This document shows, piece by piece, positions 1 to 6,649 of a stretch of 16,432 nucleotides of DNA. Position 1 is the first letter of the stretch. The number at the start of each line of letters is the position of its first letter. The DNA is from Bacillota bacterium. GTDB taxonomy: Bacteria > Bacillota > Clostridia > Lachnospirales > Anaerotignaceae. Under the pieces are notes generated by a model. That model searched no databases. It had not been told where the DNA came from and was given only the letters and a program-made list of their open reading frames with translations. A program made the translations under genes and the position numbers. The stretch lies in contig JAUNCB010000002.1 in NCBI GenBank assembly GCA_030526765.1, forward strand, positions 1-16,432, in the 5' to 3' direction.

Positions 1-1
1 C

Positions 2-307
2 ATCGCACCGGAGATCAATGAGGACGGCACGGTGGATACCAAAAGCCTTCTGATCCAGGTTTATAATGGCGGGAATATTTCCGGTCTGGCGAAGAAATAT
101 ACAGATAAGCTGGCAGCAGACGGATACCGTCTGGGGGAACCGGATACCTATCGGGATGCCCAGACACCCCATACCCGTATTCTGGTGAAGGAAAGCGGGA
201 TCGGAACGGATCTGACAGGTTATTTTAAGGATGCAAGGATAGAAGTGGCACCGGAGGCTGTGGGAGATGCGGATATCCGCATTATCCTTGGTACAGAGGA
301 ATCCTGA
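2..307 (+). CDS. LCP (LytR/CpsA/Psr) family protein, C-terminal LytR_C domain (5' partial)
   Basis: Only the last ~101 codons are present; the frame is open from base 2 and ends at TGA 305-307. The visible part has the LytR_C pattern: a short beta strand with VYNGG (an 'N/NGSG'-type turn), an amphipathic helix with LAKKYTDKLAADGY, then a region ending in DADIRIILG. In LCP proteins this domain follows the catalytic LCP domain, which transfers lipid-linked wall polymers to peptidoglycan outside the membrane. The catalytic domain and membrane anchor lie upstream of the window, so full LCP identity is inferred. LytR_C also occurs in proteins without an LCP domain. The stop is only 16 bases from the udk start, so the two are probably cotranscribed. 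Confidence 0.7.
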   Translation: MAPEINEDGTVDTKSLLIQVYNGGNISGLAKKYTDKLAADGYRLGEPDTYRDAQTPHTRILVKESGIGTDLTGYFKDARIEVAPEAVGDADIRIILGTEES

Positions 308-323
308 TAAGGAGGGCTTGATT

Positions 324-953
324 ATGAAGGATATTATGATTATTGGGATTGCCGGCGGAACAGGCAGCGGCAAAACGACACTGACCAATCGCCTGAAGGA
401 ACGCTTTGGCAAAGATGTGACAGTGGTTTACCACGATAATTACTACAAAAGACATGACGAGATGACCTATGAGGAGCGGTGTCTGCTCAATTATGACCAT
501 CCCGATGCCTTTGATACCGATCTGATGATCGAGCATGTGCAGGCTCTGAAGGACGGAAAGACCATTGAATGCCCTGTATATGATTTTACGGTGCATAACC
601 GTTCGGATAAAACCATGGTCATCCGGCCCACAAAGGTTATTATTATAGAAGGGATTCTGATTTTCCAGAACGAGTATCTGCGCAATCAGATGGATATCAA
701 GATTTTTGTGGATACGGACGCGGATGTGCGTATTCTGCGCAGGATTCTCAGAGATGTAGAGGAAAGAGGCAGAAGTCTGGAATCTGTAATGAATCAGTAT
801 CTGACTACAGTGAAGCCCATGCATGAGCAGTTTGTGGAGCCCAGCAAGCGCACGGCGGATATTATCGTGCTGGAAGGCGGACAGAATGTGGTGGCGCTGG
901 ATATTCTGATTCAGCGGGTACATAACCATGTGCATGGTCTGGAATGTGAATGA
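324..953 (+). CDS. udk: Uridine kinase (uridine/cytidine kinase)
   Basis: Encodes a 209-residue cytoplasmic kinase that phosphorylates uridine and cytidine to UMP and CMP in pyrimidine salvage. The P-loop GGTGSGKT sits at residues 11-18. It is followed by the family's YHDNYYK segment, NYDHPDAFD, a YDFTVHNR segment, the VIIIEGIL Walker-B-like strand, and the IRR-like segment with DVEERGRS. Length matches bacterial Udk (about 205-215). The ATG at 324 was chosen over an upstream in-frame start at 267 because AAGGAGGG (309-316) lies 7 bases before it and the protein then begins directly with the P-loop strand. The upstream extension would overlap the LCP gene. The stop overlaps the next small gene. 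A nucleoside hydrolase further downstream also belongs to nucleoside salvage but is in another transcription unit. Confidence 0.95.
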   Translation: MKDIMIIGIAGGTGSGKTTLTNRLKERFGKDVTVVYHDNYYKRHDEMTYEERCLLNYDHPDAFDTDLMIEHVQALKDGKTIECPVYDFTVHNRSDKTMVIRPTKVIIIEGILIFQNEYLRNQMDIKIFVDTDADVRILRRILRDVEERGRSLESVMNQYLTTVKPMHEQFVEPSKRTADIIVLEGGQNVVALDILIQRVHNHVHGLECE

Positions 954-967
954 CGGGAGAGAAATAT

Positions 968-1147
968 ATGACGATTGGCGAACTTTTTCTCAGAGCTGTG
1001 AAATCCGGCTGCATCTGCAGCGTGTTTTATCATGGGCTGATGCTGGTGACGGGACAGGCTGTGACTGTGCAGCAGGCACTGGTGTTTACAGTGGTCTTTA
1101 TCGGGCTGTATTTCCTGTGGCTGGTGCTGGTGAGTAAGAGAAAATAA
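968..1147 (+). CDS. Small membrane protein of unknown function
   Basis: A 59-residue protein if started at ATG 968, which has GGGAG (955-959) eight bases upstream. An alternative start at 950 overlaps the udk stop as ATGA and would give 65 residues, but has no clear ribosome binding site. The C-terminal half is one long hydrophobic helix (about LVFTVVFIGLYFLWLVLV) ending in a basic SKRK tail, which suggests a membrane anchor with a cytoplasmic C-terminus. The N-terminal half, with two cysteines close together (SGCICS), may form a second weaker membrane segment. I do not recognise the family. It is translationally coupled to udk, lies just before the shared terminator, and is not obviously a shadow of another gene. 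It could still be a chance frame. Confidence 0.55.
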   Translation: MTIGELFLRAVKSGCICSVFYHGLMLVTGQAVTVQQALVFTVVFIGLYFLWLVLVSKRK

Positions 1148-1151
1148 TAAG

Positions 1152-1207
1152 AACAGGTATATCCTTCTGTACGGTTTCGGTAAACAGAAGAGATATACCT
1201 GTTTTTT
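1152..1207. terminator. Bidirectional intrinsic terminator between convergent genes
   Basis: AACAGGTATATCCTTCTGT (1152-1170) pairs with ACAGAAG(A)GATATACCTGTT (1184-1203), giving about 19 base pairs with one bulged A at 1191 and a 13-base loop. On the + strand it is followed by TTTTTT (1202-1207). Read on the - strand it is followed by a T-rich stretch (TCTTATTATTTTC). It therefore serves both the udk unit and mazF. The mazF stop codon (1206-1208) sits directly at the base of the stem. Confidence 0.9.
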
Positions 1208-1550
1208 ATTTCAGACCGAGGCTGATGCGAAGGCTGTGATCCACCCGCAGCATCATGGCATCATCCAGATGGCACACCTTTTCCTTCAGCCGCTGCTTAT
1301 CAATGGTACGAATCTGCTCCAGAAGGACAACGGAATCCTTGGGCAGGGCATAAAGGGCGGCGGATAAGGCGATATGGGTGGGCAGTTTCGCTTTATTCAG
1401 CTGAGAGGTGATGGCGGCGCAGATGACGGTGGGGCTGTGGCGGTTGCCCACATCATTCTGTACGATCAGTACGGGGCGAACGCCCCCCTGCTCGCTGCCT
1501 ACCACCGGGCTCAGGTCTGCAAAATAAATATCTCCTCTTCTGACGATCAT
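1206..1550 (-). CDS. mazF: MazF/EndoA-type mRNA interferase toxin
   Basis: A 114-residue protein of the PemK/MazF/NdoA family, ribosome-independent endoribonucleases that cleave RNA at short specific sequences. The family core is clear: [20 protein letters not shown], then RPVLIVQND, the AAITSQ strand with [25 protein letters not shown], and the final ISLGL. Arg25 and Thr48, matching the catalytic residues described for the Bacillus subtilis enzyme, are both present, so the toxin looks active. Length is normal. The start has GGAG about ten bases upstream. No antitoxin gene precedes it: only 105 bases separate it from the GerS-like gene upstream on the same strand. Its regulation therefore depends on an antitoxin elsewhere or on some other control. 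Confidence 0.93.
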   Translation of the reverse strand: MIVRRGDIYFADLSPVVGSEQGGVRPVLIVQNDVGNRHSPTVICAAITSQLNKAKLPTHIALSAALYALPKDSVVLLEQIRTIDKQRLKEKVCHLDDAMMLRVDHSLRISLGLK

Positions 1551-1655
1551 GCTCTCACGCTCCGCTGTTTGATGTGGTCGGCTGCGGAAAAAATATGTAC
1601 ATTCAGAATCCTTTTCCGGCTGACCTGATAGGAGTATTGCCGCAAGGAGACGGTT

Positions 1656-2276
1656 TTATTCCTCAATTGTGAAAAGGGCTGCATCAAACTGCGGATTGAA
1701 GGTGAAGGTGGTATAGTCCAGCCGATAGTGTTCTTTTTCCTCTGCATCAAAGATGGCAAGGCGGACGGGGAGGAGGGTGCTTCTGTCTATCCATAGCTTT
1801 TCTGAAGCAAGGGCAGTGTCCCTGCCGGGAATGACTGCCTCCAGAAGGATACACTGGGAATCCTCCAGTGCTGCCGCCTCCACGCTGACACCTTCGGACT
1901 GGAGATAATGCTCGATAAACTGCCCCAGAAACAGCTCACTGCGGTGCTGAGAAGAAGGCTGAATCACACTGCTGCCCAGAAGGGTATTATACTGGCAGAT
2001 ACGATTGCCGTCATAGATGGTATAATTGCCTGCAACAGTTTCCGGTGCAGTAAGCTCCAGACGGTATTCCCCTGTGCTTTTGTAATACTGGGCGATCTCA
2101 TAGGTTTTGGTTTCTTCATTCGCAGTTCGGCTCAGGGTGGCGGTGCAGGAATAGCCCTCCATCTCCAGAAGCTGCTTCTGAACGGCCTCCAGCTCTGTCA
2201 TCGGTTCTTCTTTTGTACAGGATGTAATGATGCACAGCAGAGTGCAGGATAACAAAAAAGGAAGGATTTTTTTCAT
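1656..2276 (-). CDS. GerS-like germination lipoprotein (LolA-like fold expected)
   Basis: A 206-residue lipoprotein. The N-terminus is a lipoprotein signal peptide: MKK, a hydrophobic run, and the lipobox ITSC with the acylated Cys at residue 20. The mature part alternates strands with patterns such as EGYSCTATLSR, YYKSTGEYRLEL, YTIYDGNRICQYN and LWIDRSTLLPVRLAIFD, as in outer-membrane lipoprotein carrier (LolA)/sporulation lipoprotein relatives. The tentative GerS call rests on this plus position: in Clostridioides difficile gerS lies next to alr2, with the NdoA-type toxin genes nearby, and mazF follows here. GerS acts in cortex modification with CwlD. AGGAGG (complement of 2285-2290) lies 8 bases before ATG, and a sigma-E-like promoter lies just upstream. 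Lipoprotein: near certain; GerS function: inferred. Confidence 0.7.
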   Translation of the reverse strand: MKKILPFLLSCTLLCIITSCTKEEPMTELEAVQKQLLEMEGYSCTATLSRTANEETKTYEIAQYYKSTGEYRLELTAPETVAGNYTIYDGNRICQYNTLLGSSVIQPSSQHRSELFLGQFIEHYLQSEGVSVEAAALEDSQCILLEAVIPGRDTALASEKLWIDRSTLLPVRLAIFDAEEKEHYRLDYTTFTFNPQFDAALFTIEE

Positions 2277-2309
2277 AAATCGATCCTCCTGAAAAAATAG
2301 GTTCCATTT

Positions 2310-2338
2310 AATCTATGAAAATGGACAAAGAAGTATTA
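2310..2338 (-). promoter_or_regulatory. Sigma-E-like (mother-cell sporulation) promoter for the GerS-like gene
   Basis: On the - strand TAATACT (complement of 2332-2338) is followed after 14 bases by CATAGATT (complement of 2310-2317). Against the Bacillus subtilis sigma-E consensus KMATATT-N14-15-CATACAHT these match 6 of 7 and 7 of 8 positions. The predicted start lies near 2302, giving a short leader that carries the AGGAGG site. Sporulation use fits the GerS-like call but is inferred. Confidence 0.5.
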
Positions 2339-2342
2339 TAAT
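2315..2342 (+). promoter_or_regulatory. Probable housekeeping promoter for the nucleoside hydrolase
   Basis: A perfect -10 box TATAAT (2337-2342) is preceded at 16 bases by ATGAAA (2315-2320), a 4-of-6 match to TTGACA. It lies 30 bases before the RBS/start of the hydrolase gene and overlaps the divergent sigma-E-like promoter on the other strand. The -35 is weak. Confidence 0.45.
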
Positions 2343-2371
2343 CAAAGACAGAAGGAAGGGAGGATTACCTT

Positions 2372-3358
2372 ATGAGTGATAAAATCAAAATTATTCTGGA
2401 TGTGGATACAGGTACGGATGATGCCGTTGCCATTATGATGGCATATCTGGAGGAAAAGATCGACCTGCTGGCTGTATGTACGGTTGTGGGGAACAAGCCT
2501 CTGGAAAACACCACAGAAAATACCCTGCGGGTGAAGGATCTGCTGAAAGCGGATTTCCCTGTATATAAGGGCTGCGGAGAGGCAATGGTATGCAATCTGA
2601 ATCCGAACCGTCATGCGAACTACAAAGGGGTACGCACAAAGGTTGGGGATATGAAGCAGGATGTGAGCATGCACACAGAATATCTGGATATTCCCGCATC
2701 TACCAGCAAGGTGGAGAAAGAGCACGCAGTATTCTATTACATTGATACACTGATGAACAGCGACGGCGATATCACACTGGTGCCTGTAGGCCCTCTGACC
2801 AACCTTGCCATGGCAATGCGGATCCAGCCTGAGATCTGCGGAAAGATCAAGGAAATCGTTATGATGGGCGGCGGCTGCCGCAGAACCAACAGCACTCCTG
2901 CTGCGGAATTCAATATATGGCACGATCCAGAAGCGGCGCAGATCGTGATGGACAGCGGGGTTCCCATTCGTATGGTGCCGCTGGATGCCACCCATAATGC
3001 CTGTGTCAGCACAGATGATACAAAGGAATTCCGTGCGATGGGCAATGTGGTGGGAGATGCGGTGGCAGATTTCACCGATCATCGAATCATGGCATACAGC
3101 CAGCTCCAGCCTATGGAACGGATCGATTCCGCACCGGTGCATGATGCACTGGCAGTCTGTGCGGTAGTATATCCTGAGGTACTGAAGGACCTGTTCTTTA
3201 CCAGAGTGGATATTGATATCAGCGGCGGCTTCGCAGACGGACAGACCATTGTGGATCCCAGAACCTTTGTGGATAAGCCCAGAAACTGCCATTTTGCCTT
3301 TGATGCAGACAGAGCCTTTTTTGTGAACTGGATGAAGGAGCTGGCAAGAAAGTTTTAA
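2372..3358 (+). CDS. Nucleoside hydrolase (inosine-uridine/pyrimidine-preferring type)
   Basis: A 328-residue enzyme of the IU-nucleoside hydrolase family, which cleaves the N-glycosidic bond of ribonucleosides to free base and ribose. The Ca2+/ribose-binding N-terminal motif is DVDTGTDDA, giving Asp12, Asp16 and Asp17 as likely metal and catalytic residues. The mid-protein segments GPLTNLAMAM, MMGGG and AEFNIWHDPEAA are family signatures, and the C-terminal His257-Asp258 (VHDALAV) supplies the last metal ligand and a substrate His. Length is typical (310-340). GGAAGGGAGG (2354-2363) lies 8 bases before ATG. It appears monocistronic, with its own promoter on the left and the SCIFF promoter on the right. 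Substrate preference among inosine, uridine and cytidine cannot be read from sequence, so no rih symbol is given. Confidence 0.93.
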   Translation: MSDKIKIILDVDTGTDDAVAIMMAYLEEKIDLLAVCTVVGNKPLENTTENTLRVKDLLKADFPVYKGCGEAMVCNLNPNRHANYKGVRTKVGDMKQDVSMHTEYLDIPASTSKVEKEHAVFYYIDTLMNSDGDITLVPVGPLTNLAMAMRIQPEICGKIKEIVMMGGGCRRTNSTPAAEFNIWHDPEAAQIVMDSGVPIRMVPLDATHNACVSTDDTKEFRAMGNVVGDAVADFTDHRIMAYSQLQPMERIDSAPVHDALAVCAVVYPEVLKDLFFTRVDIDISGGFADGQTIVDPRTFVDKPRNCHFAFDADRAFFVNWMKELARKF

Positions 3359-3387
3359 AGGAGCAAAAGGGTGCACCTAGGTTTTTC

Positions 3388-3416
3388 TTGATTATTTATA
3401 CCGTATCGGTTATAAT
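3388..3416 (+). promoter_or_regulatory. Strong sigma-A promoter of the SCIFF operon
   Basis: TTGATT (3388-3393) and TATAAT (3411-3416) are separated by exactly 17 bases. The transcript would start near 3423 and have a leader of about 48 bases with GGGAGG (3457-3462) eight bases before the scfA start. An 8-base perfect palindrome GGTGCACC (3370-3377), overlapping CCTAGG (3376-3381), lies just upstream of the -35 and could be an operator. Confidence 0.8.
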
Positions 3417-3470
3417 AGACGGGAAATAAAATTTAACAATGAAACCATGAAAGCTTGGGAGGTAAATGAT

Positions 3471-3611
3471 ATGAAAAGAATTAAAACAATCGCAACTCGT
3501 GACCTGAACAAATCCGTACAGAACGGTGGCTGCGGCGAATGCCAGACATCCTGCCAGTCCGCTTGCAAAACATCCTGCGGCGTAGCAAATCAGCCTTGCG
3601 AAAAACAGTAA
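3471..3611 (+). CDS. scfA: SCIFF ranthipeptide precursor (six cysteines in forty-five residues)
   Basis: A 46-residue peptide too short for many gene callers. It has a basic leader beginning MKRIKTIATRDLNK and a core with Cys at 21, 24, 28, 32, 36 and 43, in the SCIFF layout GGCGECQTSCQSACKTSC. SCIFF peptides are ribosomally made and modified by the adjacent radical SAM enzyme, which links a Cys sulfur to another residue by a thioether bond; they are widespread in Clostridia and their physiological role is not settled. The maturase gene follows after a hairpin. Odd point: residue 37, which I recall as Thr in most family members and as the thioether acceptor for Cys32 in characterised ones, is Gly here. 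The start is fixed by GGGAGG with an 8-base spacer. Confidence 0.95.
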   Translation: MKRIKTIATRDLNKSVQNGGCGECQTSCQSACKTSCGVANQPCEKQ

Positions 3612-3639
3612 TCGGAAACGAAATCAGGGTAACCCATTG

Positions 3640-3663
3640 GGGGCTGTTTATACAGCCCCTTTT
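3640..3663 (+). terminator. Intercistronic hairpin terminator, probably leaky
   Basis: GGGGCTGT (3640-3647) pairs with ACAGCCCC (3652-3659) around a TTAT loop, followed by a short TTTT (3660-3663). It lies between scfA and scfB. The GC-rich stem with only four T's suggests partial termination, which would make much more precursor than enzyme. No promoter of its own is evident for scfB. Confidence 0.75.
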
Positions 3664-3694
3664 GTAGTGTATAGAGAAAAAAGAGGTAGAATAC

Positions 3695-5068
3695 ATGGTA
3701 CATCAATATGAACTGAACGGTTATCATATCGTGCTGGATACCTGCAGCGGTTCCATCCACAGTGTGGATGCGGCGGCCTATGACATGATCGCTATGGTGG
3801 CTGAGCAGAAAACCGAAGCAGAGATCACAGCGGCAATGCTGGAAAAATACAGCGATCTGACAGAGGCGGATGTGAAGGAATGTCTGGAGGATATTGAAGA
3901 ACTGCGGGCGGCGAAAAAGCTCTTCACACCCGATACCTATGAAGGACTTGCCTTCGATTTTAAGGCGAGAAATACAGTGATCAAGGCACTTTGCCTGCAT
4001 GTTGCCCATAGCTGCAATCTGAACTGCTCCTATTGCTTTGCCAGTCAGGGCAAATATCAGGGAGAGCGGGCGCTGATGTCCTTTGAGGTGGGCAAGCGTG
4101 CCATTGATTTCCTGATCGAAAACTCCGGAAGCAGAAGAAATCTGGAGGTAGACTTCTTTGGCGGCGAACCGCTGATGAACTGGGATGTGGTGAAGCAGGT
4201 GGTGGCTTATGCCAGAGAGCAGGAGAAGCTGCACAATAAAAATTTCCGTTTCACACTGACCACCAACGGGATGCTTGTGGATGATGAGGTCATCGAATAT
4301 TCCAATCGGGAGATGCACAATGTAGTGCTTTCTCTGGACGGCAGAAAAGAAATCCATGACCGTCTGCGGGTGGATTACAACGGCAGAGGCAGCTATGATA
4401 CCATTGTGCCGAAATTTCAGGAATTCGTGAAAAAACGCGGCGACAAGAGCTATTACATGCGTGGTACATTTACCCATAATAATGTGGACTTTACAAAAGA
4501 CCTGTTCCACATGGCGGATCTGGGCTTTACAGAACTGAGCATGGAGCCTGTTGTCTGTGACCCTTCCGATCCCTGTGCGCTGACAGAGGCGGATAAGCCT
4601 GTTCTGTTTGAGCAGTATGAAATTCTGGCAAAGGAAATGCTGCAGAGAAAGAGAGAAGGAAAACCCATTACCTTCTATCATTATATGCTGGATCTTGAGC
4701 ATGGCCCCTGTGTATATAAGCGTATCTCCGGCTGCGGCAGCGGTACGGAATATATGGCAGTGACCCCTTGGGGCGAACTGTTCCCCTGCCATCAGTTTGT
4801 TGGGGATGAAAAATACAGCATGGGTGACATCTGGAAGGGTGTGACAAACCATGCGGTACAGGATGAATTCAAATGCTGCAATGCTTACGCAAGAGAGGAA
4901 TGTAAGGACTGCTGGGCAAAGCTTTACTGCTCCGGCGGCTGTGCGGCAAATGCATACCATGCAACGGGCAGCATCACAGGCATCTATGAATATGGCTGCG
5001 AGCTGTTCAAGAAGAGAATCGAGTGTGCAATCATGATGAAGGTAGCGGAAAACGAAGAAGGCATTTAA
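3695..5068 (+). CDS. scfB: SCIFF maturase, radical SAM/SPASM thioether-forming enzyme
   Basis: A 457-residue enzyme that installs a thioether in the SCIFF peptide encoded just upstream. Residues 1-85 look like a PqqD-like RiPP recognition element that binds the leader (GSIHSVDAAAYDMI, then an acidic helix). The radical SAM cluster motif CX3CX2C is Cys107, Cys111 and Cys114, followed by the FFGGEPL strand typical for SAM binding. The C-terminal SPASM domain holds auxiliary iron-sulfur clusters: Cys347, Cys365, then CX2CX5CX3C (403, 406, 412, 416) and Cys435. Length and layout match characterised maturases such as CteB and Tte1186. GAGGT (3683-3687) sits 7 bases before ATG. It is oxygen-sensitive by family and expected in the cytoplasm. 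Expression depends on readthrough of the preceding hairpin. Confidence 0.96.
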   Translation: MVHQYELNGYHIVLDTCSGSIHSVDAAAYDMIAMVAEQKTEAEITAAMLEKYSDLTEADVKECLEDIEELRAAKKLFTPDTYEGLAFDFKARNTVIKALCLHVAHSCNLNCSYCFASQGKYQGERALMSFEVGKRAIDFLIENSGSRRNLEVDFFGGEPLMNWDVVKQVVAYAREQEKLHNKNFRFTLTTNGMLVDDEVIEYSNREMHNVVLSLDGRKEIHDRLRVDYNGRGSYDTIVPKFQEFVKKRGDKSYYMRGTFTHNNVDFTKDLFHMADLGFTELSMEPVVCDPSDPCALTEADKPVLFEQYEILAKEMLQRKREGKPITFYHYMLDLEHGPCVYKRISGCGSGTEYMAVTPWGELFPCHQFVGDEKYSMGDIWKGVTNHAVQDEFKCCNAYAREECKDCWAKLYCSGGCAANAYHATGSITGIYEYGCELFKKRIECAIMMKVAENEEGI

Positions 5069-5114
5069 ACGAAACGGACTGCCGCAGGACTGACTGCAGG
5101 AAAAGGATGATTTT

Positions 5115-6467
5115 ATGAATACACCAATCTGTGCGTTCATTGAAAAATATGCGGAGAAGGAAATGACCCGTTTCCATATGCCGGGACATAAGGGCATTTC
5201 CTTTCTTGGCTGCGAAAAAACAGATATCACGGAGATCGGCGGAGCGGATGAATTATATGCTGCGGATGGGATCATTGCGGAAAGTGAGGAAAATGCAGGC
5301 AGGCTGTTTGGCTTTGGCAGAACCATGTATAGCACGGAGGGTTCATCCCAGTGTATCCGTGCCATGCTGTTTCTGGCTTTGCAGGAGGCGGAGCAAGGGG
5401 CGGAGAGGCCTGTTGTGCTGGCGGCACGAAATGCCCATAAGGCCTTTCTCTATAGCTGCGGGCTGCTGGATGTGGATGTGGAATGGCTGATGCCGGAGGC
5501 GGACGGCTCCTTGTGCAGCTGCCCCATAACGGCGGCGCAGCTGGAGAAGCATCTTCTGACAATGGAGCGAAAGCCATTTGCAGTCTATATCACAGCACCG
5601 GATTATCTGGGCTATTCGCCCGATATTCGGAGGCTGGCGGAGGTCTGCAAAAAAAGAGAGATTCCGCTTCTGGTGGATCATGCCCATGGGGCTTATCTGA
5701 AATTTCTGCAGCCCTCCTGCCATGCCATGGATCTGGGAGCGGCTATGTGCTGCGATTCTGCCCATAAGACACTGCCTGTGCTGACGGGAGGTGCCTACCT
5801 GCACCTTTCGGCGGAATGGGCGGAAAAGGCGGGAGAACGGGCAAAGAAGGCTATGGAGCTGTTTGGCTCCACCAGTCCCTCTTATCTGATCCTGCAGTCT
5901 CTGGATCGCTGCAACCGATATCTTTCCGAAGGGTATGAGATCCGTCTGGAAAAAACGATAGGGCAACTTTCCGCGGTGAAGGAAAAACTGCGGATGCTGG
6001 GCTGGGAAGTGATGGAAAGCGATCCGCTGAAGCTGACGATTTTTACGGGAGCGATGGGATATAGCGGCAGGGAAACAGCTGAGACCTTGCGAAAGGGCGG
6101 TATCGAATGTGAATTTGCCGATATGGATGGTGTTGTGCTGATGGCAACACCGGAAAACAGCCCTGCGGATTTTACGCGTATTCTGTCTGTGCTTTCCGGT
6201 CTTCCAAAGAGGGAGGCGGTTGGCAGAACCGAGTATCTGCCGCAGCTGCCCCAAAGAAGGATGACCATTCGGGAGGCTTTGTTTGGCAGATGGGAAAAGG
6301 TATCGGTGCGGGAAGCGGTGGGGCGCATCTGTGCCAGTCCCTGTGTATCCTGTCCGCCTGCGATCCCTATTGCCGCCAGCGGAGAAGAGATCACGGAAGA
6401 AATGGCGTCGCTTTTTCTGGCGTACGGGATCGAAACAATAGAAGTGACAGCAAAAGGATGTATCTGA
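5115..6467 (+). CDS. PLP-dependent Orn/Lys/Arg decarboxylase-family enzyme (YaaO/SpeA-like)
   Basis: A 450-residue fold-type I PLP enzyme. N-terminal RFHMPGHKG, then ADELYAADG and the STEGSSQC cofactor-phosphate region are family marks. DHAHGAYLKF holds the Asp and His that contact PLP, and the Schiff-base lysine is Lys218 in DSAHKTLPVLTGG. The C-terminal part (VSCPPAIPIAASGEEI) is the OKR decarboxylase C-terminal domain. It lacks the N-terminal wing domain of long inducible decarboxylases and matches the short Gram-positive type (about 450-490). Likely substrate is arginine or lysine, feeding polyamine synthesis, but this is not decidable here. It follows scfB by 46 bases without a terminator, so it is probably the last gene of the SCIFF operon. 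AGGA (5104-5107) lies 7 bases before ATG. Confidence 0.88.
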   Translation: MNTPICAFIEKYAEKEMTRFHMPGHKGISFLGCEKTDITEIGGADELYAADGIIAESEENAGRLFGFGRTMYSTEGSSQCIRAMLFLALQEAEQGAERPVVLAARNAHKAFLYSCGLLDVDVEWLMPEADGSLCSCPITAAQLEKHLLTMERKPFAVYITAPDYLGYSPDIRRLAEVCKKREIPLLVDHAHGAYLKFLQPSCHAMDLGAAMCCDSAHKTLPVLTGGAYLHLSAEWAEKAGERAKKAMELFGSTSPSYLILQSLDRCNRYLSEGYEIRLEKTIGQLSAVKEKLRMLGWEVMESDPLKLTIFTGAMGYSGRETAETLRKGGIECEFADMDGVVLMATPENSPADFTRILSVLSGLPKREAVGRTEYLPQLPQRRMTIREALFGRWEKVSVREAVGRICASPCVSCPPAIPIAASGEEITEEMASLFLAYGIETIEVTAKGCI

Positions 6468-6488
6468 CCATACATCCTTTCTTTTTTT
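6453..6488 (+). terminator. Intrinsic terminator overlapping the decarboxylase stop codon
   Basis: AAAGGATGTAT (6453-6463) pairs perfectly with ATACATCCTTT (6470-6480) around a 6-base loop, followed by C and TTTTTTT (6482-6488). The last codons of the decarboxylase form the left arm and its TGA (6465-6467) lies in the loop. Confidence 0.9.
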
Positions 6489-6558
6489 GCCAGAATTTTC
6501 AAGAAATTTTACAGTTTTCTTAAATTTTTCGGAAAAGAACCAAAAAATCTGCCTTTTA

Positions 6559-6610
6559 TGCTATGATGATTTACATAATGAAAAAAATAGGGGAACTTTC
6601 GGGGGAAAGT
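6559..6610 (+). promoter_or_regulatory. Extended -10 promoter and small leader hairpin of the NAGPA gene
   Basis: TGCTATGAT (6559-6567) fits an extended -10 box (TGn + TATGAT); no good -35 is seen at the right distance. The predicted leader of about 76 bases contains a 6-base-pair hairpin ACTTTC-GGGG-GAAAGT (6595-6610) and then a long purine-rich AGAGGAGGAG ribosome binding site. I do not recognise a known riboswitch. The rest of the 6489-6649 gap is AT-rich and otherwise featureless. Confidence 0.4.
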
Positions 6611-6649
6611 GCCGTCTGAATAAAAAGTGAGAAGAGGAGGAGAAAACAG

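Noticed and set aside
1547..1759. A - strand frame that ends with an ATGA overlap on the mazF start, a possible antitoxin
   Set aside because: Most of it lies inside the GerS-like gene in another frame, no ribosome binding site precedes any start, and it shows no RHH or AbrB-type antitoxin pattern.
2322..2342. TGGACA (2322-2327) as the -35 box for the nucleoside hydrolase promoter
   Set aside because: It is only 9 bases from TATAAT, far too close; ATGAAA at 2315-2320 has an acceptable spacing.
3359..3390. Terminator after the nucleoside hydrolase gene
   Set aside because: The palindromes there have no loop and the T-run is not attached to a stable stem; the region is better explained as the edge of the SCIFF promoter.
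3590..5365. Long - strand open frame (591 codons) opposite scfB
   Set aside because: scfB on the + strand has all radical SAM and SPASM cysteines; the antisense frame is a codon-bias artefact.
6591..6620. Leader hairpin before the NAGPA gene as a c-di-GMP or other riboswitch
   Set aside because: Only a 6-base-pair stem is present and none of the conserved riboswitch core sequences that I know can be placed.
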